Assembly: GCF_002752655.1 (NCBI RefSeq)
Contig: NZ_CP023737.1
Span: 3,868,001 to 3,932,000, forward strand
Direction of reading: 5' to 3'
Origin: Methylosinus trichosporium OB3b
GTDB lineage: Bacteria; Pseudomonadota; Alphaproteobacteria; Rhizobiales; Beijerinckiaceae
DNA length: 64,000 nt
Made by a program: the position numbers and the translations under genes
Part shown: positions 8,046 to 15,496 of the stretch, piece after piece
Layout: the number at the start of each line of letters is the position of its first letter
Position numbering within the stretch: the stretch's first letter is position 1
The notes under the pieces: model-generated
The model's database searches: none
What the model saw: only the letters and a program-made list of their open reading frames with translations
What the model was told of the DNA's origin: nothing

Positions 8046-9110
8046 ATGCTGACCCGCGCCATCTCGCTCGTCGCCCTTGCGGCGGTCGCTCTGGCGATGT
8101 CGCAAGCGCGCGCCGTGGACCCGCAGGCCCGGCTCTGCCGAGCTTACTCCGGCACGCCCAAGGGCTTCGGCGCCGGCGACGCGCGCGCCGCTACCGCCGG
8201 CATGTCGTGGGTGGCCGGCGGCGCCTTCCTCATGGGCTCGGAGGACTTCTATCCAGAGGAGCGCCCGGCCCACCGCGTCTTTGTCGGCGGCTTCTGGATC
8301 GATCGCCACGAGGTCACCAACGCCCAGTTCGCCGCCTTCGTCGCCGCCACCGGCTGGCGCACCGTCGCCGAGACCGGCCTCGACCCGAAGGACCACCCGG
8401 GCCTGCCCGCCGAGCTCACCGCGCCGGGCTCGATGGTCTTCATCATGCCGACGACGAACCCCGGCCGCTCGCCCGAGAGCTGGTGGCGTTACGTCCACGG
8501 CGCCGACTGGCGCCATCCCGGCGGCCCCGGCACCTCGATCGACGGCAAGGACGCCGAACCGGTGGTGCATGTCGCCTGGCGCGACGCCCGCGCCTATTCC
8601 GACTGGCTCGGCCGCGACCTGCCGACCGAGGCGGAATGGGAATATGCCGCCCGCGGCGGGCTGGAGGGACGGCCCTACGCCTGGGGCTCGGAGGTCCGCC
8701 CCGACGGACGTTACATGGCCAATAGCTGGCAGGGGGCGTTCCCGCTCTTCGACGAGGCCTCCGACGGCTTCCACGGCCTCGCTCCGGTCGGTTGCTACGA
8801 ACCCAATGGACGCGGCCTCTTCGACATGACCGGCAATGTCTGGGAATGGACCGGCGACTGGTGGGCCCCCGGCCACGCCGCCGAGGCGAGCGCCGATCCA
8901 CAGGGGCCGACGCGCAACCCCGGCGGCGACGAGGCCCTCGCCGCCCGGGTGATCAAGGGCGGCTCCTGGCTCTGCTCGTCCAACTACTGCGGCCGCTACC
9001 GCCCCGCCGCCCGCCAGCCGCACGAGATCGACCTCGGCGCCTCGCATCTCGGCTTCCGCACCGTCTTGCGCGGCCGCCCGCCGCCGCTCGAGCCGCGCGC
9101 AGCGATGTGA
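8046..9110 (+). CDS. Formylglycine-generating enzyme family protein (sulfatase maturase)
   Basis: A 354-residue protein with a signal peptide (cleavage near SQARA, residue 23) and a full FGE-sulfatase domain: WVAGGAFLMGSEDFYPEE, FWIDRHEVTN, LPTEAEWEYAARGG, MTGNVWEWTGDWW. It ends in SWLCSSNYCGRYRPAAR with both active cysteines (about 310 and 315) that bind copper in aerobic FGE. Family role: oxidation of the sulfatase Cys to formylglycine using O2. The gene starts five bases after the sulfatase stop, so the two are co-transcribed. Export of the maturase means modification may happen outside the cytoplasm, where folded sulfatase would have to be accepted. Confidence 0.85.
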   Translation: MLTRAISLVALAAVALAMSQARAVDPQARLCRAYSGTPKGFGAGDARAATAGMSWVAGGAFLMGSEDFYPEERPAHRVFVGGFWIDRHEVTNAQFAAFVAATGWRTVAETGLDPKDHPGLPAELTAPGSMVFIMPTTNPGRSPESWWRYVHGADWRHPGGPGTSIDGKDAEPVVHVAWRDARAYSDWLGRDLPTEAEWEYAARGGLEGRPYAWGSEVRPDGRYMANSWQGAFPLFDEASDGFHGLAPVGCYEPNGRGLFDMTGNVWEWTGDWWAPGHAAEASADPQGPTRNPGGDEALAARVIKGGSWLCSSNYCGRYRPAARQPHEIDLGASHLGFRTVLRGRPPPLEPRAAM

Positions 9111-9455
9111 TCCTCTCGCGTCCCTGCCGCGTCCGCCGCCTCGCGCCGGGATCATCCCTGCATAGGGTCGGCTCCCGGTTTCGGGCGATATGGCGAAATA
9201 AATGAATCGCCTATCCATTCCGTCGTAGAAAAGGGCGCTCCCTTCTTCCGCAGGGCGCGCAGGGCGGGAGAAGGGACGCGCGTCGAGAGTCGGCTCATGA
9301 AGCAGCGATTTCGCCGTGTCGCTTTACGATCGCCACGCTTGTTTAAATCGGCCCGCGGTGTAGCTCTCGCACGGAATGAGCGAGCAGGCGTCGCAGCATC
9401 GGTTCCATGGAAGAGGCTTCGAGCACGAAAGCGCAGTGACGACTGGAGAGAGAAC
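9111..9455. other. Intergenic region before the two-component operon
   Basis: No convincing gene was seen. The frame of the response regulator is open back to 9297, but that part has no conserved residues. The stretch around 9190-9210 is AT-richer than its surroundings and may hold a promoter; no specific operator was identified. Confidence 0.4.
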
Positions 9456-10157
9456 ATGCTGGAACCGCCGGCGCGCGCGATCGGGGAGGGCGAGACTCCG
9501 CCTCGCTGCCGAATTCTCCTCGTCGAGGACGAGCGGCCGATCCGCGAGCGGCTCGCCCGGGTGATCGGCGCTTGGCCGCGCGGCGAATTGCTCGCGGCCT
9601 GCTCCACCCTGGCGGAGGCGGCGGCGGTCATCGACAGAAGGAGCGTCGATCTCCTCATCACCGATCTCAAGCTGCCGGATGGGCACGGCGTTCATGCGAT
9701 TCGCCTTCTGCGCGCCGCGTGTCCCGAGGCGGAAGCCATGGTGATATCGGCGCTGGCCGACGATCGCAGCGTCATCGAGGCGATCGAGGCCGGCGCCTCC
9801 GGCTATCTGCTCAAGGACAGCGATCCGATCGATATTCTCGACGCCATCGCCGATCTCCTCGCGGGCCGCTCGCCGATCTCCTCGACGATCGCCCGCACGA
9901 TCATTCGCCGGATATCCGGTCGTGCGCCGGCGCACGAGCAGGCTGCGGCGATTGCCGCGGAGCGCCTCACGCCGCGCGAGATGGACATTCTGCACGGCAT
10001 CGCCAAAGGCCTCACCTATGCCGAGCTGGCGACGCATCTGCAGATTTCGCGGCAGACCGTGCCCGCGCACATCAAGAACGTCTATCGCAAGCTGCAATCG
10101 AACAACCGCTCCGAAGCCGTCTACGAAGCGTCGCGCCGAGGCCTCATCCGGCTATGA
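9456..10157 (+). CDS. NarL/FixJ-family response regulator
   Basis: A 233-residue protein. The receiver domain spans about 18-135, with acidic pocket E24/D25, phospho-acceptor D70 in LLITDLKLPDGHG and the conserved Lys in YLLKD. A LuxR-type helix-turn-helix (RLTPREMDILHGIAKGLTYAELA, then ISRQTVPAHIKNVYRKL) spans about 165-225. The start at ATG 9456 follows a GGAGAGAG ribosome site. Its stop overlaps the ATG of the histidine kinase (ATGA at 10154-10157), so the two are translated together and form a cognate pair. It lies downstream of the sulfatase/FGE pair and upstream of the secreted-protein island, which makes it a candidate regulator of either, though no binding site can be assigned. Confidence 0.9.
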   Translation: MLEPPARAIGEGETPPRCRILLVEDERPIRERLARVIGAWPRGELLAACSTLAEAAAVIDRRSVDLLITDLKLPDGHGVHAIRLLRAACPEAEAMVISALADDRSVIEAIEAGASGYLLKDSDPIDILDAIADLLAGRSPISSTIARTIIRRISGRAPAHEQAAAIAAERLTPREMDILHGIAKGLTYAELATHLQISRQTVPAHIKNVYRKLQSNNRSEAVYEASRRGLIRL

Positions 10158-11983
10158 GGCGGCTGCATCGGCTCGGCGGCGCGATTCTCGCTGTCGTCGC
10201 CATGGGCGCGGCGATCGCCGGCTCCTTCGCCATTCTCCCCGAGCCCGCCGACGCCATCGTCGTCGATCGCGCCGTCCTGCAGTTGGAGAGCGGCTCCGTG
10301 CGCGACATTCGCCTTCCGCCCAGCGCGGCGGAGCGCCGTCTCGCCTCGGCGCAGCGCGCCGCCTATCTGCTGCGCGTCGAGCTGGCGTCGCCGCCGGGAG
10401 AGTCGCTGTTCCTGCTCATTCCCCCGACGGGACAGGATTTCACATTGTCGCTCAATGGAGAGCCGATCTACGACAGCGACCTTCGCAGGATCTGGGCGGA
10501 CCCGATCATGCGCGGCTCTCTGCTCGTTCGTCTGCCTCGCTCCCTGCTGCGCGCCGGCTCCAATGAACTGATCTTCGCTTTTGAGAAGTCGCGGACGATC
10601 ATTCCGGCGCGCATGGGACGAGTCTTCGTCGGCGGCGGATCGGCGCTCGCTCCCACTTTCAAGCTCCGCAATCTGATCGAGACACATTTGAAGGTGGCGG
10701 CGCTGGCGGCGCAGACATTGTTCGCGATCGGCATTCTGATCGCTTATCTCTATCGTCCGAGGGACCGTCTCTTCGCCTGGCTGGCCGCGGCGGCCCTGCT
10801 CACATTGATCGTGTCGACTGGTCTGATCGTGGAGCTCGAGAGCGCTCACAGCTTCATTCGCCCTCATATCATTGCGCTTCTTCCGGCGACCGGCCTCGCG
10901 ACCATCGGCGTCGCCCTCGGTCTCATCGGCCGGCGGCCGCCATGCGCGCTCGCGGCCGCCGCCGCCGCGATTCCCGTCGTGCTGAGCTCGGCGTTGATTG
11001 TCGGCGCGATCTCCAAAGAAGCCGTCGCTTCGGTCAGCATGGCTCTCAATCTGGCGGCGGTCGCCGTCGCTTCGGGCGTCCTCGCCTGGGGAGCGCTCCG
11101 GCGTCAGAGCGCCGACGCGGGATTGCTGCTGGCTCCGGTCTTCGTTCTGGCATGGTTTCAGACTCGCGACGCCGGCATGCTGCTCGGCTTCTTCGACGGC
11201 GAGATCGTGATCGCGCCCTATGCGCGGCCGCTCGTGCTCGCGGCCTTGCTCGTCATCTTGATGCGCAGCCTCGCGCTGAGCCTCGATAAGCTCGATCGTG
11301 CGAACGAGCATCTGAATGCGAGGCTCGAGGAGCGCGAGGCGGAACTGGCGGCGCTCCATCTGGAGGAACGCCGGGAGGCGGCGAGGCTGGTCCGGGAAGA
11401 GGAGCGCCAGAGGCTGACCCGCGATCTGCACGATGGCATCAGCGGGCACCTGATCTCCATCATCGCCATGGCCGAGCGTTCGCCGGCCGACGCTAGATTT
11501 ATCGAGCAGCTCGCGCGGGAGGCGCTCGACGATCTGCGGCTCGTCATAAACTCACTGGATCTCGAGGACCATGAGCTGCCGCTCGCCCTCGCGACCTTGC
11601 GCGAGCGGCTCGCCCCCCGGCTCGCGCGCATCGGCGTCGACCTCTGCTGGTCCAATGACGGCCTCGCGGAGGTGTCCGGCGTCACGCCCGGCAATGCGCT
11701 GATGATTCTCCGTATCGTGCAGGAGGCGGTCACCAATGCGATCAAGCACGGCCCGGCGCGGCGGATCGTGATCCGCGCCGGCCGCGCGCCCGTCGACGGC
11801 GCGGTGATCACCATCGAGAACGACGGCCGTCCCTTCGCCGTCGGCGCCTCGGGCGGCTGGGGCGTCGAGAACATGCGCCAGCGCGCGCGGCGGCTGGGCG
11901 GAGACCTGGAGATCTGCGCTTTCGACGCTGGAACGCGCGTGACCATCACGCTGCCGTCTCGTTTGCCCGATCTCAACGGATGA
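10154..11983 (+). CDS. 7TM sensor histidine kinase (HisKA_3 type)
   Basis: A 609-residue membrane kinase. An N-terminal signal/anchor is followed by a periplasmic beta-rich domain (about 40-185, including LNGEPIYDSD). A run of roughly seven hydrophobic helices (about 190-370) resembles 7TMR-DISM sensors. Then come a coiled coil and a HisKA_3 box LTRDLHDGISGHL with His about 426, and an HATPase domain (RIVQEAVTNAIKH, WGVENMRQRARRLGG). It phosphorylates the NarL-type regulator encoded just upstream. The periplasmic domain of this family often senses carbohydrate or small ligands; the ligand is unknown here. Confidence 0.9.
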   Translation: MRRLHRLGGAILAVVAMGAAIAGSFAILPEPADAIVVDRAVLQLESGSVRDIRLPPSAAERRLASAQRAAYLLRVELASPPGESLFLLIPPTGQDFTLSLNGEPIYDSDLRRIWADPIMRGSLLVRLPRSLLRAGSNELIFAFEKSRTIIPARMGRVFVGGGSALAPTFKLRNLIETHLKVAALAAQTLFAIGILIAYLYRPRDRLFAWLAAAALLTLIVSTGLIVELESAHSFIRPHIIALLPATGLATIGVALGLIGRRPPCALAAAAAAIPVVLSSALIVGAISKEAVASVSMALNLAAVAVASGVLAWGALRRQSADAGLLLAPVFVLAWFQTRDAGMLLGFFDGEIVIAPYARPLVLAALLVILMRSLALSLDKLDRANEHLNARLEEREAELAALHLEERREAARLVREEERQRLTRDLHDGISGHLISIIAMAERSPADARFIEQLAREALDDLRLVINSLDLEDHELPLALATLRERLAPRLARIGVDLCWSNDGLAEVSGVTPGNALMILRIVQEAVTNAIKHGPARRIVIRAGRAPVDGAVITIENDGRPFAVGASGGWGVENMRQRARRLGGDLEICAFDAGTRVTITLPSRLPDLNG

Positions 11984-12016
11984 ACAGCGCGCGACGACGA
12001 GGCGGTCGCCGCGCCT

Positions 12017-12250
12017 TCAGCGAGGACCGATACGATTGACGGGGCCTCCGAGATTGGCGCCGCCGCGGGGCCGAGCGACGACGGCGCCGTGTCTGGCGAC
12101 GCGCGGCCCCGGCGCGATCATCGCTCCGGGCCGTGCGACGCAGCCTTTGGGCACGCCGGCATATTTGCAGTAGACGGCGGCGTCCGCCGGTCCGATCGCC
12201 ATCGCCAGACCGAAAATGCAAAGGCCCGAACGCAAGGTGAGTGGCGTCAT
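12017..12250 (-). CDS. Small secreted Gly/Arg/Val-rich protein
   Basis: A 77-residue protein with a signal peptide ending at GPADA (about residue 24). The mature part starts AVYCKYAGVPKGCVARPG, with two cysteines eight apart, followed by a repetitive basic tail (PGPRVARHGAVVARPRGG). Similar short exported proteins with a YCxxxGxPxGCVxRP start occur in Hyphomicrobiales; no function is known to me. It lies 44 bp downstream of the 94-residue secreted protein on the same strand and is probably in the same transcript. The start at 12250 has an AAAAGGAGAT ribosome site. Confidence 0.65.
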   Translation of the reverse strand: MTPLTLRSGLCIFGLAMAIGPADAAVYCKYAGVPKGCVARPGAMIAPGPRVARHGAVVARPRGGANLGGPVNRIGPR

Positions 12251-12294
12251 CGTCGATCTCCTTTTCGTGATCGGCCGCTCGCTTAATCTGCTCA

Positions 12295-12579
12295 TCACAG
12301 TGCTTGCCTGAGGCAGCCGCCCGCCGACTGCGCGGCGGACTGCGCCTGGGCGCGCTCGAGCTTTCCGGCCATGACGAGGGAGCGCGCCTGCGACTTCACG
12401 GTCGCGACGAGATCGACGCCCGGCGCCATCTTTCCGATGATCGACGAGTAGATCAGCTTGGCGTCGGGAGAGAGGCCGGCGGCGCAAGCGTCGGCCTTGG
12501 CGCGATCGGCGAGCGATGACGTCGAGGGCAGAGCGAGCATGGCGGCGGCCACGGCAAGAACGGAGAGCGGACGGATCAT
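12295..12579 (-). CDS. Small secreted helical protein
   Basis: A 94-residue protein with a signal peptide ending near SSLADRA. The mature part is helical with two cysteines: ACAAGLSPDAKLIYSS near its start and GGCLRQAL at its end. The middle contains DLVATVKSQARSLVMAGKL, a pattern seen in small exported Hyphomicrobiales proteins of unknown role. The open frame runs far upstream, but the signal peptide fixes the start at ATG 12579. Upstream, 38 bp away, lies the 87-bp element that also precedes the sulfatase gene. Confidence 0.7.
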   Translation of the reverse strand: MIRPLSVLAVAAAMLALPSTSSLADRAKADACAAGLSPDAKLIYSSIIGKMAPGVDLVATVKSQARSLVMAGKLERAQAQSAAQSAGGCLRQAL

Positions 12580-12617
12580 GTAGAAATCCCGAAGCGATGA
12601 GAACGGCGCGCCGGGCG

Positions 12618-12704
12618 GTCCGCGCGGGCGGAGCTCGAGGGTGATCTCGAATTCGTCTCTCCCTAGCAACGGGCGGACGCGCGGCCCATCCCATGTACAT
12701 GGTA
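12618..12704 (-). promoter_or_regulatory. 87-bp upstream element, copy 2 (with 12-bp palindrome)
   Basis: The reverse strand carries the same element as at 5497-5583: palindrome CCATGTACATGG at 12691-12702, then GATGGGCCGC, GTTGCTAG, GACGAATTCGAGATC and CGCCCGCGCGGAC. The first 24 bases match exactly and the rest with scattered substitutions. It sits 38 bp in front of the secreted 94-residue protein gene. Its position before unrelated genes argues for a shared control region. Confidence 0.5.
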
Positions 12705-13419
12705 GGGATCGAAGATGCCGATGCGCTTCACGCGGGCGATTTCCTCGGCGCATTCGGCGCGAACCGAATCCTATGACGCGACCTGTCGGCTGGTTTCGGC
12801 GGCCAATCGCACGGGCGCCGCGACAAACGACATGGGGGATGGCGGGCGCGGAAATCTCCGAGGTGCGCCAGCCATGTGTCACAAGGGATGTGGAAACGCG
12901 CCCCGGCTGGAGCGACTTTCTCGTGATTCCGTTTATCTGCGAGTTTCTGGCTGGGGCGGGAGAATGCCGCGCCCGGGCGCCAGAGTGCGGAAGTCATTGG
13001 CTCCGCGACGCAATCGGTGATCCTGCGGCTCTCCAGGAGGCGAAGATCGTTTAATCGGCTCGATCGATCGGAAATGCGCAGCCGTCTGGAGTCGCCCGCG
13101 ACGCCTCGGGAAGCGCGCAGTCGGCTTCGCGAGCAGTTCGACGTCAGTCCTCGCCGTTATCGCAAACTTCGAGCGCCCAGGCGGCATTGTCGCGAAGAAC
13201 CGCCGTAAGGCGGCGCGAAGATCGGCCGTGAAGGCGTTCTTCGCGATATCCACAGCGTTACCTCCTCCCGAGCTGTCCCGTTTCCGAGTCTTGTTTTGAG
13301 CGGATGGACAGCCGCCCCGCTTCGGCTCGCAGTCTCGATCACGCGGGCCGCCGCGCGAGCGGCGAATGCCGTTTCTTTCTTCGCTCTCTCGAGCGCCGCC
13401 TTCGCGGCTCTCGTTTTCG
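12705..13419. other. 715-bp stretch without a convincing gene
   Basis: Several frames are open on both strands, but their translations are arginine/proline-rich with no signal peptide, domain or ribosome site, as expected of chance frames in GC-rich DNA. I see no tRNA or clear hairpin. It may be decayed coding sequence or the regulatory region of the genes to its left. Confidence 0.4.
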
Positions 13420-13929
13420 CTACTGTCGGCAGGTGAATTCCGCGCGTGTGTAGAGCTGGCGCGTGGTCGGTTCATTCGGCGCCGACTTTTTCCAAGCGCT
13501 CCGCAGCGTGCAGGCGCGCGTCGAAGCCGGCAGGGCGCGCTGCAGAACGAGGCCGCCTTCGTAGTGGCAGGTCACGAAGGCGGGAAAGACCGGCGCCTTT
13601 TCGCCCGCGGCCCAGATCGTGAAGACGAGCAGCTCGCCGGGCTTCGCCGTCTCGGCATTATCGGCCATTCCATACGAAATCTCGTTCTTCGCATCCGCGC
13701 CGGGCGCTATGTCGGGGGCGATCAGGCGCACGGTGGCCGTCGCGACGCGCGGCTCGAATCCCTCGATGTCGAGCGGTTCGTCGGGAACGGGCGCGCCGAA
13801 ATCCAGCTTGGCGACTTTCGTGTAGGCGACGTCGAGCGTGAGCGGGCAGGCGATGCGATCATCGGCGGCCGCGCCGAATGAACCGAGGACAAGAATGAGA
13901 CCGCCGAGAACCGCGCGTGCAGGGATCAT
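13420..13929 (-). CDS. Secreted STY0301-like protein (paralogue 1)
   Basis: A 169-residue protein with a signal peptide (MIPARAVLGGLILVLGSFGA, cleavage near AAA-DD). The mature part follows the STY0301-like pattern: an early CPLTL, then IEGFEP, an E-to-W segment, VTCHYEGGLVLQRALP, and a closing Cys near EFTCRQ. The gene to its right (13968-14429) encodes a paralogue with the same landmarks. The open frame extends upstream, but the signal peptide fixes the start at 13929. The function is unknown; both proteins are predicted to be periplasmic or secreted. Confidence 0.7.
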   Translation of the reverse strand: MIPARAVLGGLILVLGSFGAAADDRIACPLTLDVAYTKVAKLDFGAPVPDEPLDIEGFEPRVATATVRLIAPDIAPGADAKNEISYGMADNAETAKPGELLVFTIWAAGEKAPVFPAFVTCHYEGGLVLQRALPASTRACTLRSAWKKSAPNEPTTRQLYTRAEFTCRQ

Positions 13930-13967
13930 TGGAAAACTCCGGAAACGTCGAAGAGCCAGGGCATGCG

Positions 13968-14429
13968 TCAGCGACAGGAGAAGCGCGCGGACTCCATGCC
14001 CCATGCGCCGCCGCTCGCCTTGCTCGGCTTGATGTCGGCCGTGCAGCTCATGGGCGTGCCGACCGGGCGCACGAGCGTGACGCCGCCTTCGAAAATGCAG
14101 GCGACCTGAACCTCGGTCGCGCCGTCGAATGCATAGGCGATTCTGCGCTTGCCCTGCGCGACGCCTTGGACGCCTGCGCCGGCGTTCGCCGTGGGCGTGT
14201 AGACCGCCACATTCTGCAGCCAGGACTGCGACGACGTCATCCCGCCGACAATGGGCTCGAAGCCGGCGATCCTAGCCGGATCGGCGATCGAAACATCGGT
14301 CGTCAGAAGGCGGAGCGGGCAGACGACCGTTGTGTCGGCGAGGGCGGCCGTCGCGAGGACGGCGGAACCGACGCAAAGGGCGACGCCGGCCGGAAGGCGC
14401 CGGCAAGGGTGTTTATTTGTGAAAAGCAT
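13968..14429 (-). CDS. Secreted STY0301-like protein (paralogue 2)
   Basis: A 153-residue protein with a signal peptide ending near TAALA. It repeats the layout of its neighbour: CPLRL, then IAGFEPIVGG, VACIFEGGVTLVRPVGTP, C, and a final ARFSCR. It lies 38 bp upstream of paralogue 1 on the same strand, so a tandem duplication in one operon is likely. Four conserved cysteines suggest two disulfides, which fits a periplasmic place. The function is unknown. Confidence 0.7.
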   Translation of the reverse strand: MLFTNKHPCRRLPAGVALCVGSAVLATAALADTTVVCPLRLLTTDVSIADPARIAGFEPIVGGMTSSQSWLQNVAVYTPTANAGAGVQGVAQGKRRIAYAFDGATEVQVACIFEGGVTLVRPVGTPMSCTADIKPSKASGGAWGMESARFSCR

Positions 14430-14546
14430 GACCTTCTGTCTTGGTTCGATCTGACGATATCAATTGCGCTGGAACGCGCCGCGGAAGCGCCGCTGCTCCA
14501 GCGATCAGCGCGATACGTCTTCGACGCATGGCGTGTTCGGCGTCAT

Positions 14547-15200
14547 TCAGTTCCTGACGTCGCCGAACAGCTCGATCAGATTGTCGCCGGGCCGTGACGC
14601 CTTCAACACGCCATCGACGCAATTGCCGCGCGCATCGACCGCGATCCAGGGGTGGGTCATATACGTCGGCTGACGGTAGTCCTGCCCGTGCTTCAATTCG
14701 CGGTAGAATTTGGGCTGGCCATTGAAGTCCAGCCAATAGATCTTGAGCGTTCGAAAGGTGCTGTTGGCGAATTGAATGACGGTCGGCTGACTCGAGTTCG
14801 CGGATCGCACGCTGCCAGGCGCAGGACAGCCGGCGCCGAAAGAGCCGCCGCCGTTGTGGCCCCCGATATCCGGACCGCGGAAATTGCCGCCTCGGCCAAC
14901 GCCGACGCACTGACGCCCGAGATCGCGGATGTGGCGCGCGGCGCCCTCGACCTCGGTGCGCGGCGTGCGCTGGCACCAGCTGAAATGCATCTGGTAATCG
15001 GCGTGCACTCCCTTGCCGTAGTCGAGGCACGACGGCTTTCGCGCGAGAACGCCATCGACGAATCGTTTGGTGGACGACGCATATTTGTCGCAGAAATACC
15101 CGTCTCCAGGCGTCGTGTCCGGATCGTTGGGCATAGCGACCGCGGCAGACGCGCAGCCGAGCATCGCCGTCGCAGCGATGGCTGCAAGCAACATCTTCAT
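14547..15200 (-). CDS. Secreted cysteine-module protein with VHL-beta-like domain
   Basis: A 217-residue protein with a signal peptide (lipobox-like LGCAS near residue 16, or cleavage after AVA). Residues about 37-98 form the island's shared module (YFCDKY, CLDYGKGVHADYQMHFSWC, VEGAARHIRDL, C). A glycine-rich linker follows. Residues about 134-212 match the von Hippel-Lindau beta domain: IQFANSTFRTLKIYWLDFNG, then P-x-FY-x-L, G, YRQ-x-TY, H-x-W and a final LIEL. In animals this fold binds hydroxyproline peptides; bacterial copies are uncharacterised. One of three genes with this module in a row. Confidence 0.75.
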   Translation of the reverse strand: MKMLLAAIAATAMLGCASAAVAMPNDPDTTPGDGYFCDKYASSTKRFVDGVLARKPSCLDYGKGVHADYQMHFSWCQRTPRTEVEGAARHIRDLGRQCVGVGRGGNFRGPDIGGHNGGGSFGAGCPAPGSVRSANSSQPTVIQFANSTFRTLKIYWLDFNGQPKFYRELKHGQDYRQPTYMTHPWIAVDARGNCVDGVLKASRPGDNLIELFGDVRN

Positions 15201-15496
15201 AATTCCCTGCCCTTCCTGTAACCCCTTCGGTCGAAAGACTGGATTTCGATCGTATCCGCTGCAGGCTGAGCTCTCACGTCTCCCGCGCGCGGAAGGGATG
15301 TCGAACTATCTGTATCGAAACTCGCCAAAGATGTTTTCGATGTCTTCGATCTCGAGCTTCGTGTGTGCGATCGTCTGATCTCGCCGCTTACAATCGGCTG
15401 CCAACACCGCGCGCTGACTATCCGCCTCTTCCCGCCAGGAGGCTGCAGCGCCGCGACAGGAGAGCGTCGGCAGGATCAGGTGCCGCGTCGGTCGGA
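15201..15496. other. Intergenic region between two module genes
   Basis: About 296 bp. A minus-strand frame ending at 15306 encodes a helical segment (KLEIEDIENIFGEFRYR), but it has no ribosome site or start of its own and overlaps the end of the gene to its right. It may be a gene remnant; otherwise nothing was recognised. Confidence 0.3.

Noticed and set aside
12641..13475. Several 90-180-codon frames on both strands in the gap between the secreted-protein genes
   Set aside because: No ribosome sites, no signal peptides, and Arg/Pro-rich translations; treated as non-coding.
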